NCBI GenBank assembly: GCA_012841565.1
Contig: DUUM01000029.1
Span: forward strand, 1 to 45,670
Direction of reading: 5' to 3'
DNA: 45,670 nt
Source: Candidatus Epulonipiscium sp.
GTDB taxonomy: Bacteria; Bacillota_A; Clostridia; Lachnospirales; Cellulosilyticaceae
Shown: positions 36,527 to 45,504 of the stretch, piece by piece
Numbering within the stretch: position 1 is the stretch's first letter
Layout: each line of letters begins with the position of its first letter
Notes under the pieces: model-generated
What the model was told of the DNA's origin: nothing
The model's input: the letters and a program-made list of their open reading frames with translations, nothing else
Databases searched by the model: none
Made by a program: the position numbers and the translations under genes

Positions 36527-39517
36527 TTGATTAAAGATGAGTTAAAAAAACTAATTGATAAATTCAAGAAAAACTATAATTACTATAAAGATAATAAAAA
36601 TAGCTACAATGAATATTCGTGTAGAATGGAGTACATAGATCCGTTATTAAATCTGTTAGGATGGGATGTAATTAATAAAAGGGGTTTACCGCCACAGTAT
36701 AGAGAGGTTCTAGCTGAAAACTATTCAAACAAAACAGATCGACCTGATTATTCACTAACCTTAAAAGGTGTAACTAAAATATTTGTTGAAGCAAAGAAAC
36801 CATCAGTTGATATTTGGAATTTATCTGAACCAGCATTTCAAGTTAGAAAATATGGTTGGAATGCAAAACATAGGATAGCTATTTTAACTAATTTTGAGTA
36901 TTTAATCATATATGATACAACATATGTGCCTGAACCGAATGATAAAAGTTCAATGGCTCGTTTTCGTGGATACCATTATTCTGAGTATGAGGAGAAATTG
37001 GAAGAAATATATGAATTGATTTCTAGAGATTCTGTGTATTCTGGATATTTTGATAAGTTTGTACATAATGAGTTTCTAATTAAAGAGAATAAGAAACAGC
37101 AGGTTGATGAATTGTTTCTTGAACAAATTAATAGTTGGAGAATCTCATTAAGTAACTATCTTTATGAAAACAACCCAAGATATAAATCTATGGGCCTATT
37201 GAATGATGTAGTACAAGAATTTATTAATCAGATTATTTTCTTAAGAATATGTGAAGATAGAAATTTGCCCTTATATCATAAATTAAAAGAAACGATAAAT
37301 GATGAATCTTTAATAAAGCAAAAGCTAAAAGAGCTTTTCTATGATGCGGATAAAAGATATAATTCTGGCTTGTTCAACAAAGAAAATATTATATTTGATT
37401 TAAATAATGATATTATTGTACAAATTATAGAAGGATTATATTATCCTCAAAGTCCTTACCTTTTTAATATTATAGAATCTAACTTGCTAGGGAAAACATA
37501 TGAAATGTTTTTAACTGAACAATTAGTAATAGACTCTGATAATAAGATAGTTTTGGCAAAGAAAAAAGAGAATGTTAATCGTTCTGTAGTTACAACACCA
37601 GTTGAAATTGTAAAGTACATGGTATTTAATACAATGTCTAAGTTATGTGATGGTAAAACACCAGAAGATATATTGAGCCTTAAGATAGCTGATATAGCCT
37701 GTGGTTCTGGAATATTCTTAGAAGAAGTTTACGATTATTTAATACAATACTGTGTAAACTGGTATGAGGCAAATGAACCTGAACATTTGATTGAAATTGA
37801 TAACGGTATGAAGAAGCTACCTTTAGAAGAAAAGAAAAAAATCCTTAAGTCATGTATATTTGGTATAGATATAGATGTTCATGCAGTCGAGGTGGCAAGA
37901 TTTTCATTATTAATAAAATTAATAGAGGAAGAAACTACACCATCAGTAGTTGGTTCAACACCCATTTTGCCATATTTAAATGAAAATATCTTTTATGGAA
38001 ACTCCTTAGTAAGTGATGAGGAGTTAGCTGGACAGGTCTTAAATACTGAAGAAATTTTAGAATTAGTACCATTTAACTGGAAATCTATTAATCAGGGAGA
38101 AAATTTTGATCTTATAATTGGAAATCCTCCTTATGTAAATACAGAAGGAATGCATGAATTATTATCTAAAATTGAATTTGTTATTTATAAGAAAAAATAT
38201 GAGACATCTTATAAACAATTTGATAAGTATTTTATATTTATTGAAAGGGCACTTCAAAAAATAAAAGAAAATGGATATGTATCTTATATTGTTCCAAACA
38301 AATTTTTCAAAATAAGTTCAGGACAAAAATTAAGGAAATTAATAGCTAATGGTGGATATTTATTTAGTTTAGATGATTTTGGAGATACACAGCTTTTTCG
38401 AGATAAGACAATATATAGTTCTATATTAGTAATGAAAAAAAGGAAAAATGAAAACTTTAGATTTAGTAAGGTGGATTCAGTTACTTCTTTATGGGCTGGG
38501 GAAGATACAAATAATGAAGTAATATTAAGAGGTAATAGTTTAGATGAACTTCCTTGGAGATTAACTACTGACATAGAATTTCTAAAATTATTAAAAAATC
38601 TAGATGTAGTATCTGTTCCAATTACTGAACATGTAAAAATATATAATGGTATTCAGACTAGTGCAGAGCGCCCTAAACCAATATATTGGTTTTCAAAGAA
38701 AGATATAGGTTTTGAGGATGACAATTCAGTAACTATATTAAGGGATGGAAAAAACTATACTATAGAAAAAGAAATATTAAAACCATATTTTAAACCCACA
38801 AAAAAGGATGAGAAAGGTTTAAATTCATATAGTATAATTCAAACTGATAAATTAATAATATTTCCTTACGATAAGAAAGGAATACTAATACCAATTAAAA
38901 TTATGAAAAAAGATTATCCTGGAGCACTTAGCTATTTGAAAGATAACTATAACCGATTAGTTCCAAAACAAGTTGACTCTAAAGGTACTAGAGATGTTCC
39001 TAACGCAACAGAAGATACATGGTATCAGTACGGGAGAACTCAAGCTCTAACAACCTTTATAAATAATCCAAAGTTAATTGTAGGTATTTTAAGCAAGGAG
39101 CCAATGTATGCATTTGATAATGATGATATGTTAATATCATCAGGGGGAACAGCAGGCTATTGTGCAATTAGCATGAAAGAAGATAGCCCTTATTCTCTAG
39201 AATACATACAAGCATGGCTTACGAATAAATATACAGAGAAATTAATTAAGATTATTGGAAGTGATTTTGAGAATGGGTTTACATCTCGGGGCACATTTGT
39301 TTTATCAAGGTTATCTTTTATTGAGTTAGATTTAAATGCACCGGAACAAAAACAAATGCATGATGAAATAATAAAGAAAACTCAAGAAATATATGAAATT
39401 AATTATAAGCTATCCAAAGATATAGAAAAAAGATTTAAAGAAATATTGGATAGACAGAAAGAAAAATTAAAAACAGAAGTAGATGACATTATAACTAGAA
39501 TTTACGAACTTAAATAG
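36527..39517 (+). CDS. Type IIG restriction-modification enzyme
   Basis: This protein of about 996 residues combines cutting and methylation. The N-terminal nuclease domain has PDYSL (D74) and FVEAKKP (E88-A-K90), a PD-(D/E)XK site. The adenine-methylase domain has VVTTPVEIVKYM (motif X), IADIACGSGIF (motif I, about 387) and LIIGNPPYVN (motif IV, NPPY 533-536). The C-terminal part (about 690-970) looks like a TaqI-type target-recognition domain. TTG 36527 with GGTTGGTG upstream is preferred; GTG 36518 is possible. A second methylase follows after 11 bp. Confidence 0.9.
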   Translation: MIKDELKKLIDKFKKNYNYYKDNKNSYNEYSCRMEYIDPLLNLLGWDVINKRGLPPQYREVLAENYSNKTDRPDYSLTLKGVTKIFVEAKKPSVDIWNLSEPAFQVRKYGWNAKHRIAILTNFEYLIIYDTTYVPEPNDKSSMARFRGYHYSEYEEKLEEIYELISRDSVYSGYFDKFVHNEFLIKENKKQQVDELFLEQINSWRISLSNYLYENNPRYKSMGLLNDVVQEFINQIIFLRICEDRNLPLYHKLKETINDESLIKQKLKELFYDADKRYNSGLFNKENIIFDLNNDIIVQIIEGLYYPQSPYLFNIIESNLLGKTYEMFLTEQLVIDSDNKIVLAKKKENVNRSVVTTPVEIVKYMVFNTMSKLCDGKTPEDILSLKIADIACGSGIFLEEVYDYLIQYCVNWYEANEPEHLIEIDNGMKKLPLEEKKKILKSCIFGIDIDVHAVEVARFSLLIKLIEEETTPSVVGSTPILPYLNENIFYGNSLVSDEELAGQVLNTEEILELVPFNWKSINQGENFDLIIGNPPYVNTEGMHELLSKIEFVIYKKKYETSYKQFDKYFIFIERALQKIKENGYVSYIVPNKFFKISSGQKLRKLIANGGYLFSLDDFGDTQLFRDKTIYSSILVMKKRKNENFRFSKVDSVTSLWAGEDTNNEVILRGNSLDELPWRLTTDIEFLKLLKNLDVVSVPITEHVKIYNGIQTSAERPKPIYWFSKKDIGFEDDNSVTILRDGKNYTIEKEILKPYFKPTKKDEKGLNSYSIIQTDKLIIFPYDKKGILIPIKIMKKDYPGALSYLKDNYNRLVPKQVDSKGTRDVPNATEDTWYQYGRTQALTTFINNPKLIVGILSKEPMYAFDNDDMLISSGGTAGYCAISMKEDSPYSLEYIQAWLTNKYTEKLIKIIGSDFENGFTSRGTFVLSRLSFIELDLNAPEQKQMHDEIIKKTQEIYEINYKLSKDIEKRFKEILDRQKEKLKTEVDDIITRIYELK

Positions 39518-39528
39518 AGGGTGAGAAG

Positions 39529-41169
39529 ATGAAACTAAAAAAAGATAATACAGAAGAGAAATTAAGAGGTGCATATTATACCCCTTTTCAATTATCAGAT
39601 GCAATGGTAGGTTTCTTTGCTGAAAATAAAAAAATTAAAAATATACTTGAACCCAGTTGCGGGGATGGTGTTTTTATCGATAGCATTGTACAAAAAAGAA
39701 TGTTAGACGATTCTAGAATAATAACAGCTATAGAGATTGAAGAATCAGAAGCAGAAAAAGTAAAATCTAAGTATAATAATAAAAAAATTAATGTATTAAA
39801 TACGGATTTTTTTGATTTTTATAAAGAAAATTATAATGGATTAAAGTATGACTTAATATTAGGGAATCCACCTTATATTAGGTATCAATATTTAACAGAG
39901 AAACAGCGTCAAATACAATCTGAAATTTTAACAACACATGGTATGAAATCAAATAAGTTAATTAATGCTTGGGTTGCATTTTTGGTTGCCTGTATTCATA
40001 TGTTAGATGATAATGGTAAAATAGCATTTGTTATTCCAGCTGAAATCCTACAAGTAGCTTATGCAGAAGATTTGAGACAGTTTTTATCAAATCAACTATC
40101 TAAGATTACTTTGATAACATTTGAAAAGTTAGTTTTTCCTAATATTGAACAGGAAGTACTTATCTTTATAGGAGAGAAAGGTAGAGAAGAAAAAGGAATT
40201 AGAATAGTAGAATTAGAAAATCTAGAAGAGCTTAAAACTTTAGATTTACCGTCTAATAAGTTCCAAAAAATGAATCATACAAAAGAAAAATGGACAAAGT
40301 ACTTTACTACGAAAGAAGAAATAAAATTGATACAACAAATAAAAGAAGATTCTAGATTTATGAGGTTTTCAGAATATGGGAAAATCAATGTTGGAATTAC
40401 AACTGGCAATAATTCATTTTTTTCAATAGATAAAGCGCTAGAAGAAGAATATCAATTAGCACCTGTTCTTCTACCATTAATAGGAAGAAGTTCTCACGCA
40501 AATGGTATATACTTTACGGAAGACGATTGGTTAGAAAATGTAAATAATAATAAAAAATCTCAATTATTAAACTTTAAAGATATTCCGTATGATCAATATC
40601 CCGAAAAACATAAAGAGTATATAGAACTGGGAGAAGAAAATGGTGAGAACAACGGTTACAAATGTTCAATTAGGAATAGATGGTATATAGTTCCATCTAT
40701 TTGGATTCCAGATGCCTTTTTCTTAAGAAGAAATTATTTATATCCTAAATTTGTAATTAATAAGTGTAATGCTGTATCCACTGATACTATGCATAGAATT
40801 AAGTTTAAAGACGGAACTGATAAAGAATTAGCTTTATTATCATATTATAATAGTATATCTTTTGCTTTTTCTGAAATCTGTGGTAGAAGTTATGGTGGGG
40901 GAGTATTAGAGATTTTGCCAGGAGAATTAGGAAATATAATGCTGCCTAAAATTGACAGTATAGATCCTAAAATCAAGAAAAGATTATTAAAAGAAATTGA
41001 TAGAATTGTTAGGAAAAATGAAGATATTGAAAAAGCACTTGATTTAGTTGATAATGAAATACTGATAAATATTTTGGGATTGGACAAGAAAACTTGCAAA
41101 GACTATAGAAAAATATGGAAGAAATTACAAGGTAGGAGACTAGGAAGATCAAGAAGTAACCTAGACTAA
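39529..41169 (+). CDS. Eco57I-type adenine-specific DNA methyltransferase
   Basis: This 546-residue N6-adenine methylase has RGAYYTPFQLSDAMV (motif X), ILEPSCGDGVF (motif I) and LILGNPPYIRYQYL (motif IV). A target-recognition region lies at about 270-500, where GRSYGGGVLEILPGEL is typical of the family. It lacks a nuclease site. It probably protects the second strand of the type IIG site or adds protection (inference). The ATG follows GAGGGTGAGAAG. Confidence 0.92.
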   Translation: MKLKKDNTEEKLRGAYYTPFQLSDAMVGFFAENKKIKNILEPSCGDGVFIDSIVQKRMLDDSRIITAIEIEESEAEKVKSKYNNKKINVLNTDFFDFYKENYNGLKYDLILGNPPYIRYQYLTEKQRQIQSEILTTHGMKSNKLINAWVAFLVACIHMLDDNGKIAFVIPAEILQVAYAEDLRQFLSNQLSKITLITFEKLVFPNIEQEVLIFIGEKGREEKGIRIVELENLEELKTLDLPSNKFQKMNHTKEKWTKYFTTKEEIKLIQQIKEDSRFMRFSEYGKINVGITTGNNSFFSIDKALEEEYQLAPVLLPLIGRSSHANGIYFTEDDWLENVNNNKKSQLLNFKDIPYDQYPEKHKEYIELGEENGENNGYKCSIRNRWYIVPSIWIPDAFFLRRNYLYPKFVINKCNAVSTDTMHRIKFKDGTDKELALLSYYNSISFAFSEICGRSYGGGVLEILPGELGNIMLPKIDSIDPKIKKRLLKEIDRIVRKNEDIEKALDLVDNEILINILGLDKKTCKDYRKIWKKLQGRRLGRSRSNLD

Positions 41170-41206
41170 ATGATTTATTAATTTTAATTGAAAGGGAGGA
41201 AGCATT

Positions 41207-42316
41207 GTGACTTTACAAGAAGAAATTAAAACAAAAGCAAGTCAAATATTTAGGGATTCTTATCAAATGTCAATTGGCGAGTTAATAAACTTATATCGTG
41301 ATGGTGAAATGGATATACATCCTGAATTTCAAAGAGTATTCAGATGGAATGATTATCAAAAAACAAGATTAATTGAATCTATTATGTTAAATATTCCTAT
41401 CCCACCTATTTTCGTTAGCCAAGACGAAGATGGAGTATGGGATGTTATTGATGGTGTTCAAAGATTGTCAACAATATTTCAGTTTATAGGTATATTAAAA
41501 GATGAGAATAGTAAAGAGGTTAAGCCTTTAGTGCTATTAGGAACTGATTATTTACCTTCGTTTGAAGGAATGAGATGGGAAGACGAAGATGAAAATGAAG
41601 AAAAGGGATTTACAAAAGAACAGCAACTTAATTTTAAAAGATCTAGGTTGGATGTTACTATAGTAAAAAAGGAAAGTGATCCAAATACAAAATTTGAGTT
41701 ATTTCAAAGATTAAATACAGGAGGATCATTATTAAGTGATCAAGAAGTCAGAAACTGTCTAATGATAATGTCAAATAAGGATTTTTATGAATTTATTGAT
41801 TCTTTAGAGAAATATCCTAGTTTTAGAAATACTATTTCTATTTCTGATAGGAAAAGTGATGAAGAGTATAGAATGGAACTTTTGTTAAGACTTCTTGTTG
41901 CGGTTGAAATAGATTGGGATGTTGCAAAAACTTATAAGGTTTTTGTAGAATTGCTTGATAAAGAGGTTTTAAAATTATGCAATAATAAAGACTATGATAC
42001 AGAAAAAACTAAGGAAAAGTTTCATAAAACTTTTGATGTAATAAACGATGCATTGGGTGAAGACTCTTTTAAGAGATTTGTTGATGACAGACATATAGGA
42101 CCCTTTCTAAATGCTTCATATCAAGCAGTAAGTTATGGTGTTTATAATAATATTGATCAAATTTTAGGATTAGAAGGCTATAAAACATGGCTAGTTAATA
42201 AAATAAAACAAATGTATGAGATTGATAGTTTTTCAAGAAATATGGCTACAGGTGTTAAGGCTATACCTAGATATATAGATTTATCTGAATTTGGTATAAA
42301 TTATTTTAGACCATGA
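41207..42316 (+). CDS. DUF262 protein (ParB-like fold, GmrS/DndB-type)
   Basis: The 369-residue protein has the DUF262 signature: an N-terminal IHPEFQRVFRWNDYQKTRLIESIMLNIPIPPIFV and the core IDGVQRLSTIFQF (DGVQR, 82-86). FQRLNTGGSLLSDQEVRNC follows. This fold is found in GmrSD and other modification-dependent or NTP-hydrolysing defence proteins. The GTG start follows GGGAGGAAGCATT. Its stop overlaps the HEPN start (ATGA), pointing to a functional pair. Confidence 0.9.
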   Translation: MTLQEEIKTKASQIFRDSYQMSIGELINLYRDGEMDIHPEFQRVFRWNDYQKTRLIESIMLNIPIPPIFVSQDEDGVWDVIDGVQRLSTIFQFIGILKDENSKEVKPLVLLGTDYLPSFEGMRWEDEDENEEKGFTKEQQLNFKRSRLDVTIVKKESDPNTKFELFQRLNTGGSLLSDQEVRNCLMIMSNKDFYEFIDSLEKYPSFRNTISISDRKSDEEYRMELLLRLLVAVEIDWDVAKTYKVFVELLDKEVLKLCNNKDYDTEKTKEKFHKTFDVINDALGEDSFKRFVDDRHIGPFLNASYQAVSYGVYNNIDQILGLEGYKTWLVNKIKQMYEIDSFSRNMATGVKAIPRYIDLSEFGINYFRP

Positions 42317-42980
42317 AAATAAGAACTATAAATGATCTTCAAGACTTAATTGACAGAGAATTAGCTTGGAGAAAAAAAGAATTAACAGCCATAAAAAGTA
42401 ACGTGACTCAATCTAGAATGTTTGCTAAGAATACTTTTATGAGATCAGGAATTACCTTAATATATGCTCATTGGGAAGGAGCAATAAAGAATATAGCAAC
42501 ATATTATCTGTGTTTTGTATCATGTAAGAAAATCCCATATAAGAACTTAAAAAGAACTTTTTAGCTATTTCAATTAATAAAGAACTATCAGAGTACAAGG
42601 AATCAAATAAAGCTACACTTCATAATAAAATTATTAATATGTTGTTTAATAAGATGGAGGAATCTTCAAGAATACCTTATGAAAACATTATAAGTACAAG
42701 TAGTAATTTAAATTCTAATGTTTTCAAAGAAATTATGGCTATAATTGGTTTAGATGCATCAGAATATGAGAGTAGCTATACATTGATAGATGATATTTTG
42801 CTAAACATGAGAAATAGAATAGCCCATGGTGAAAAGCTAGAAGAAATAAGCTTAGATGAAGAAAGATTTATTGAGATTCATGAAAAAATTATCACGCTAA
42901 TAAACTTATTTGCTAATCAAATTATAAATGCAGCATGTTTAGAGGAATATAAAATTGAAATAGGTACTAGTAAAATATAG
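42313..42980 (+). pseudogene. MAE_28990-like HEPN nuclease gene, frameshifted at an A-tract
   Basis: The first frame (42313-42564) begins MKIRTINDLQDLIDRELAWRKKEL and has YAHWEGAIKNIATYYL, as in the MAE_28990/MAE_18760 HEPN family. It stops at TAG just after the AAAAA run at 42549-42553. One more A would give NLKKNFLAISINKEL and join the frame that continues to 42980, which carries the catalytic-type motif MRNRIAHGE (R-N-x3-H). So the intact protein would be about 222 residues. The break may be a real mutation, a phase-variable switch or a sequencing error. It overlaps DUF262 by four bases. Confidence 0.8.
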
Positions 42981-43102
42981 AGATAGGAATACAAGTATAA
43001 TCTATTAAAGTAAAATATAAGATTTAACTTCATGAAAAAAATATATAAATTAATAAAGAACTATATAAAAACAAATTAGGAATATCGGGGGAGAGATGAA
43101 AA

Positions 43103-43924
43103 ATGTCTAAAAAGATTGCTTTTATTAATATGAAAGGTGGGGTAGGTAAAACAACATTAGCAGTAAACGTAGCATATACATTAGCAAAAAGTGAAAATAA
43201 AAAGGTTTTGTTAATAGATATGGATCCTCAAATGAATGCAACTCAGTATGCTCTTGAAGAAGATCAAATGGAAGAAATTATTAAAGATAGAAATAAGTCT
43301 ATTTTTGGATGTTTATCTCCTGATTATAAGACAAATACTACATTAAAAGGATATAAAAAAATGCAGGAAGAAAAGTGGATTTTTTCAGTTGAAGGTTCAT
43401 ATGATATCATTCCTTCCAGCTTAGATATTATGACCTTAAATTTATCAGAGTCTCCTTTCAAACTAAGGCAATATATCAAAAATGAATTGGATAATATTTA
43501 TGATGTTATAATTATTGATTGTCCGCCAACAATATCAGACTACACAAAAGTATCACTATTAGCTGCAGATTTATATCTTGTTCCAATGAAAGCAGATTCA
43601 TTATCAGTTTTTGGGTTACCAATGCTTGAAAATTATATCGAAGAAACTATAAATGGAGAATTTGAACATAACATTGAATTTCTTGGCATAGTTTTAAATA
43701 TGACTATACCATCAAGACTTTTATACCAAAAGAATAAACCAATTATTCAAAAAAAGTGGGCTGGAAAGTTATTTCAAAATGAATTAAAACAATGCGAGCA
43801 TATAGTAAAAGGCTTAGATTCTGAATTATCTAAAAATAAATATATTTTGGACATGGATAATGTAGACATAGTGTCTCAAATAAAGAATATAACAAAACAG
43901 ATAGTTCAAAAAGGGAGGCTGTAA
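43103..43924 (+). CDS. ParA/Soj-like ATPase
   Basis: This 273-residue protein has a deviant Walker A KGGVGKTT (11-18, signature Lys in MKGGVGK), VLLIDMDPQMNAT (A') and VIIIDCPPTISDY (Walker B). It is the normal ParA length without an N-terminal HTH. The ATG follows GGGGGAGAGATGAAAA. No ParB gene or clear parS array follows. Instead two unknown genes are tightly coupled, so a role in a defence or element-maintenance set is as likely as classical partition. Confidence 0.9.
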   Translation: MSKKIAFINMKGGVGKTTLAVNVAYTLAKSENKKVLLIDMDPQMNATQYALEEDQMEEIIKDRNKSIFGCLSPDYKTNTTLKGYKKMQEEKWIFSVEGSYDIIPSSLDIMTLNLSESPFKLRQYIKNELDNIYDVIIIDCPPTISDYTKVSLLAADLYLVPMKADSLSVFGLPMLENYIEETINGEFEHNIEFLGIVLNMTIPSRLLYQKNKPIIQKKWAGKLFQNELKQCEHIVKGLDSELSKNKYILDMDNVDIVSQIKNITKQIVQKGRL

Positions 43925-43928
43925 TTTT

Positions 43929-44423
43929 ATGAGAATAGAAACTAAGGAAGCTCTTTATTCATTATTGGATTTGATGGATGTGATAGGAAACATTGGATTT
44001 ATTGATATGGATATTGAGAAAGCAAATCGTATTCGTAAAGATGTATTAGAAGTAATAAATGGTAAAAATGATAATATTCTTGATAAGACCGCAGATGAAT
44101 TATTAGGAATACTACCTAGTATGCTTCTAGATAACAATAAATTTACCAACACAAAAGAAATTTTGTTTTTTGCAGAAAAATGCTTAGATATAGAAGTGAA
44201 GAACTATTGGCATAAACGATCAAGACATGAAGTTATAGGAATTATAATTGGAGAAGTAAGTAAGCAAAATAGAAAGCAATATAACCGTTTTTTAAAAGCA
44301 TGGAATGAATTTAATTTAAATACTAATTCAAACAATAAAATCAAAGATTACAAACTTGATATTAACGAAGGATTTATGGAAAGGTGGTTTAGATTTTTTG
44401 ATACCTATAAGGACGTGAAATGA
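43929..44423 (+). CDS. Unknown protein between the ParA-like and HEPN-like genes
   Basis: This 164-residue, mostly helical protein is of no family I recognise. Visible cues are an N-terminal leucine-rich helix (ALYSLLDLMDVIGNIGF), ILDKTADELLGILPSMLLD in the middle and a W-rich C-terminal part (NYWHKRSRHEV, ERWFRFFDTY). There is no signal peptide or membrane segment. The ATG follows GGGAGGCTGTAATTTT, five bases after the ParA stop; its own stop overlaps the next start by four bases. It probably bridges the ATPase and the downstream protein (inference). Confidence 0.7.
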   Translation: MRIETKEALYSLLDLMDVIGNIGFIDMDIEKANRIRKDVLEVINGKNDNILDKTADELLGILPSMLLDNNKFTNTKEILFFAEKCLDIEVKNYWHKRSRHEVIGIIIGEVSKQNRKQYNRFLKAWNEFNLNTNSNNKIKDYKLDINEGFMERWFRFFDTYKDVK

Positions 44424-45196
44424 TGTCTAAATTTACAAAGGAATTTTCGGAGGAATTTGAAAATATACAAAATTTTATTGATGAGAAATATGGAGTAAAT
44501 ATTAAAAGGAAGGAACAATTAGTTGACTTTGTTCAAACTACGTTATCTTTTTTGATGTCATTAAAGATATGGAAGTCAAAATTAGCAAGTGAGTTTTTAA
44601 GTACTGTAGGTATTGAAAAAATATTTGATGAGATGATTTCAAATGTATTCCATTTGATCATTATGGGTGCGATTGATTTGAAAATTCCAGCACTTGTTAT
44701 GATTAGAAGAACACAAGAGAATATACTTTCATTTTTATATTATTGTGAACATCCAGTTGAATATTATAGAAAGGAAAAAGATGATTCTATAAGAATTTTA
44801 AGTGGCTTTTCAGATTTAAAAGATTATATAAAATTATACCCTTATTCTATAAAATATAATTTGGAAGATAAAAGAGTTCAAGAAATATCTAGAATATTAA
44901 TTTCTGATTGGGGATTGCAATATAAAGAATTATCAAATTATGTTCATGGGACTAATAGTCAATACTTTGAGTTAGTTACTTACTTAGATGAACTTAAGTT
45001 TTCTAAAAAGAATACAAGATTTATAAGGGAACAAGTGTTGAAATTATCAAGCATTGTGAATTCTCTGTTAATAATATTTTATTTTGAAACATATATAAAA
45101 TTTGATGAAAAAAATGAAAAGAAAATAATTAGAAACTCAATTGATAATAGATCACATTATAAAAAACAAATTACAGATATCTTCGGAGAAATTTAG
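44420..45196 (+). CDS. Unknown HEPN-like helical protein
   Basis: This 258-residue helical protein has the feel of a HEPN or DUF5677-type fold. A central helix ALVMIRRTQENILSFLYYCEHPVEYYRK (about 91-118) has the R..E pattern, and YKELSNYVHGT (168-178) has N-x-x-H in the place where HEPN RNases carry their Rx4-6H motif. The usual Arg is absent, so activity is uncertain. The start ATG overlaps the previous stop (ATGA-type junction). It is the last gene before attR. Confidence 0.6.
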   Translation: MMSKFTKEFSEEFENIQNFIDEKYGVNIKRKEQLVDFVQTTLSFLMSLKIWKSKLASEFLSTVGIEKIFDEMISNVFHLIIMGAIDLKIPALVMIRRTQENILSFLYYCEHPVEYYRKEKDDSIRILSGFSDLKDYIKLYPYSIKYNLEDKRVQEISRILISDWGLQYKELSNYVHGTNSQYFELVTYLDELKFSKKNTRFIREQVLKLSSIVNSLLIIFYFETYIKFDEKNEKKIIRNSIDNRSHYKKQITDIFGEI

Positions 45197-45273
45197 TTAA
45201 TCTATTTAATGTAACATTTATTTATATGAAAGTAAGTTGAAATCAAAAAAATATAAAACAAGAAAAAAGACAA

Positions 45274-45293
45274 TGCTTCTAGTTTGCTTCTAA
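45274..45293 (+). repeat. Right attachment site (attR core)
   Basis: An exact copy of the 20-bp repeat at 26098-26117, 77 bp after the last element gene. The flanking bases differ on both sides, which sets the repeat length. Confidence 0.88.
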
Positions 45294-45435
45294 AAATATG
45301 TAAAGCCAATATAATAGAGATAAAACTGTGTAAAAATAGGTTCTAATATGTAACTAGCATATAAATAATAGGAACTTATGAGCAACTTGCATTATAGAGT
45401 GGGAATGATCGTGTAAGCTCGTCGAAGTGCAAAGT
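45294..45435. other. Non-coding stretch after attR
   Basis: No ORF of note. ACTTGCA (about 45387-45393) and TGCAAAG (45428-45434) could close a helix around TAGAGTGGGAATGATCG, just before the terminator. This is chromosomal DNA that originally followed guaA. Confidence 0.35.
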
Positions 45436-45495
45436 AAAAAAGAATGGAACCATAAAATGAGAGTTCACTCACATTTTTGGTTCCATTCTTTTTTA
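45436..45495 (+). terminator. Strong terminator, probably the original guaBA terminator
   Basis: AAAAAGAATGGAACCA pairs with TGGTTCCATTCTTTTTT, with inner AAAATGAG/CTCAC-ATTTT pairing. Without the element it would lie about 200 bp after guaA. Confidence 0.85.
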
Positions 45496-45504
45496 TCATT
45501 ATAG

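Larger units (their letters stand above)
26098..45293. mobile_element. Integrative mobilizable element (19.2 kb) inserted behind guaA
   Basis: A perfect 20-bp repeat forms both ends. Inside are a tyrosine integrase, excisionase-like protein, XRE regulator, primase and helicase, candidate origins, MobC and a MOBP relaxase. No coupling protein or type IV secretion genes are seen, so it is mobilizable rather than self-transmissible. The base composition is clearly more AT-rich than the flanking chromosome. Cargo at both ends is defence-like. Confidence 0.88.

Noticed and set aside
42541..42564. Programmed -1 frameshift in the HEPN gene
   Set aside because: The zero-frame codons TTA AAA do not form a proper X XXY YYZ slippery heptamer, and no downstream pseudoknot is obvious; a lost A is simpler.
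43103..43924. Plain plasmid-type parAB locus
   Set aside because: The downstream protein lacks ParB or RHH motifs, and no centromere-like repeat array is seen.
26098..45293. Self-transmissible ICE
   Set aside because: No VirB4, VirD4/TcpA or other transfer-channel genes are present; only MobC and the relaxase.
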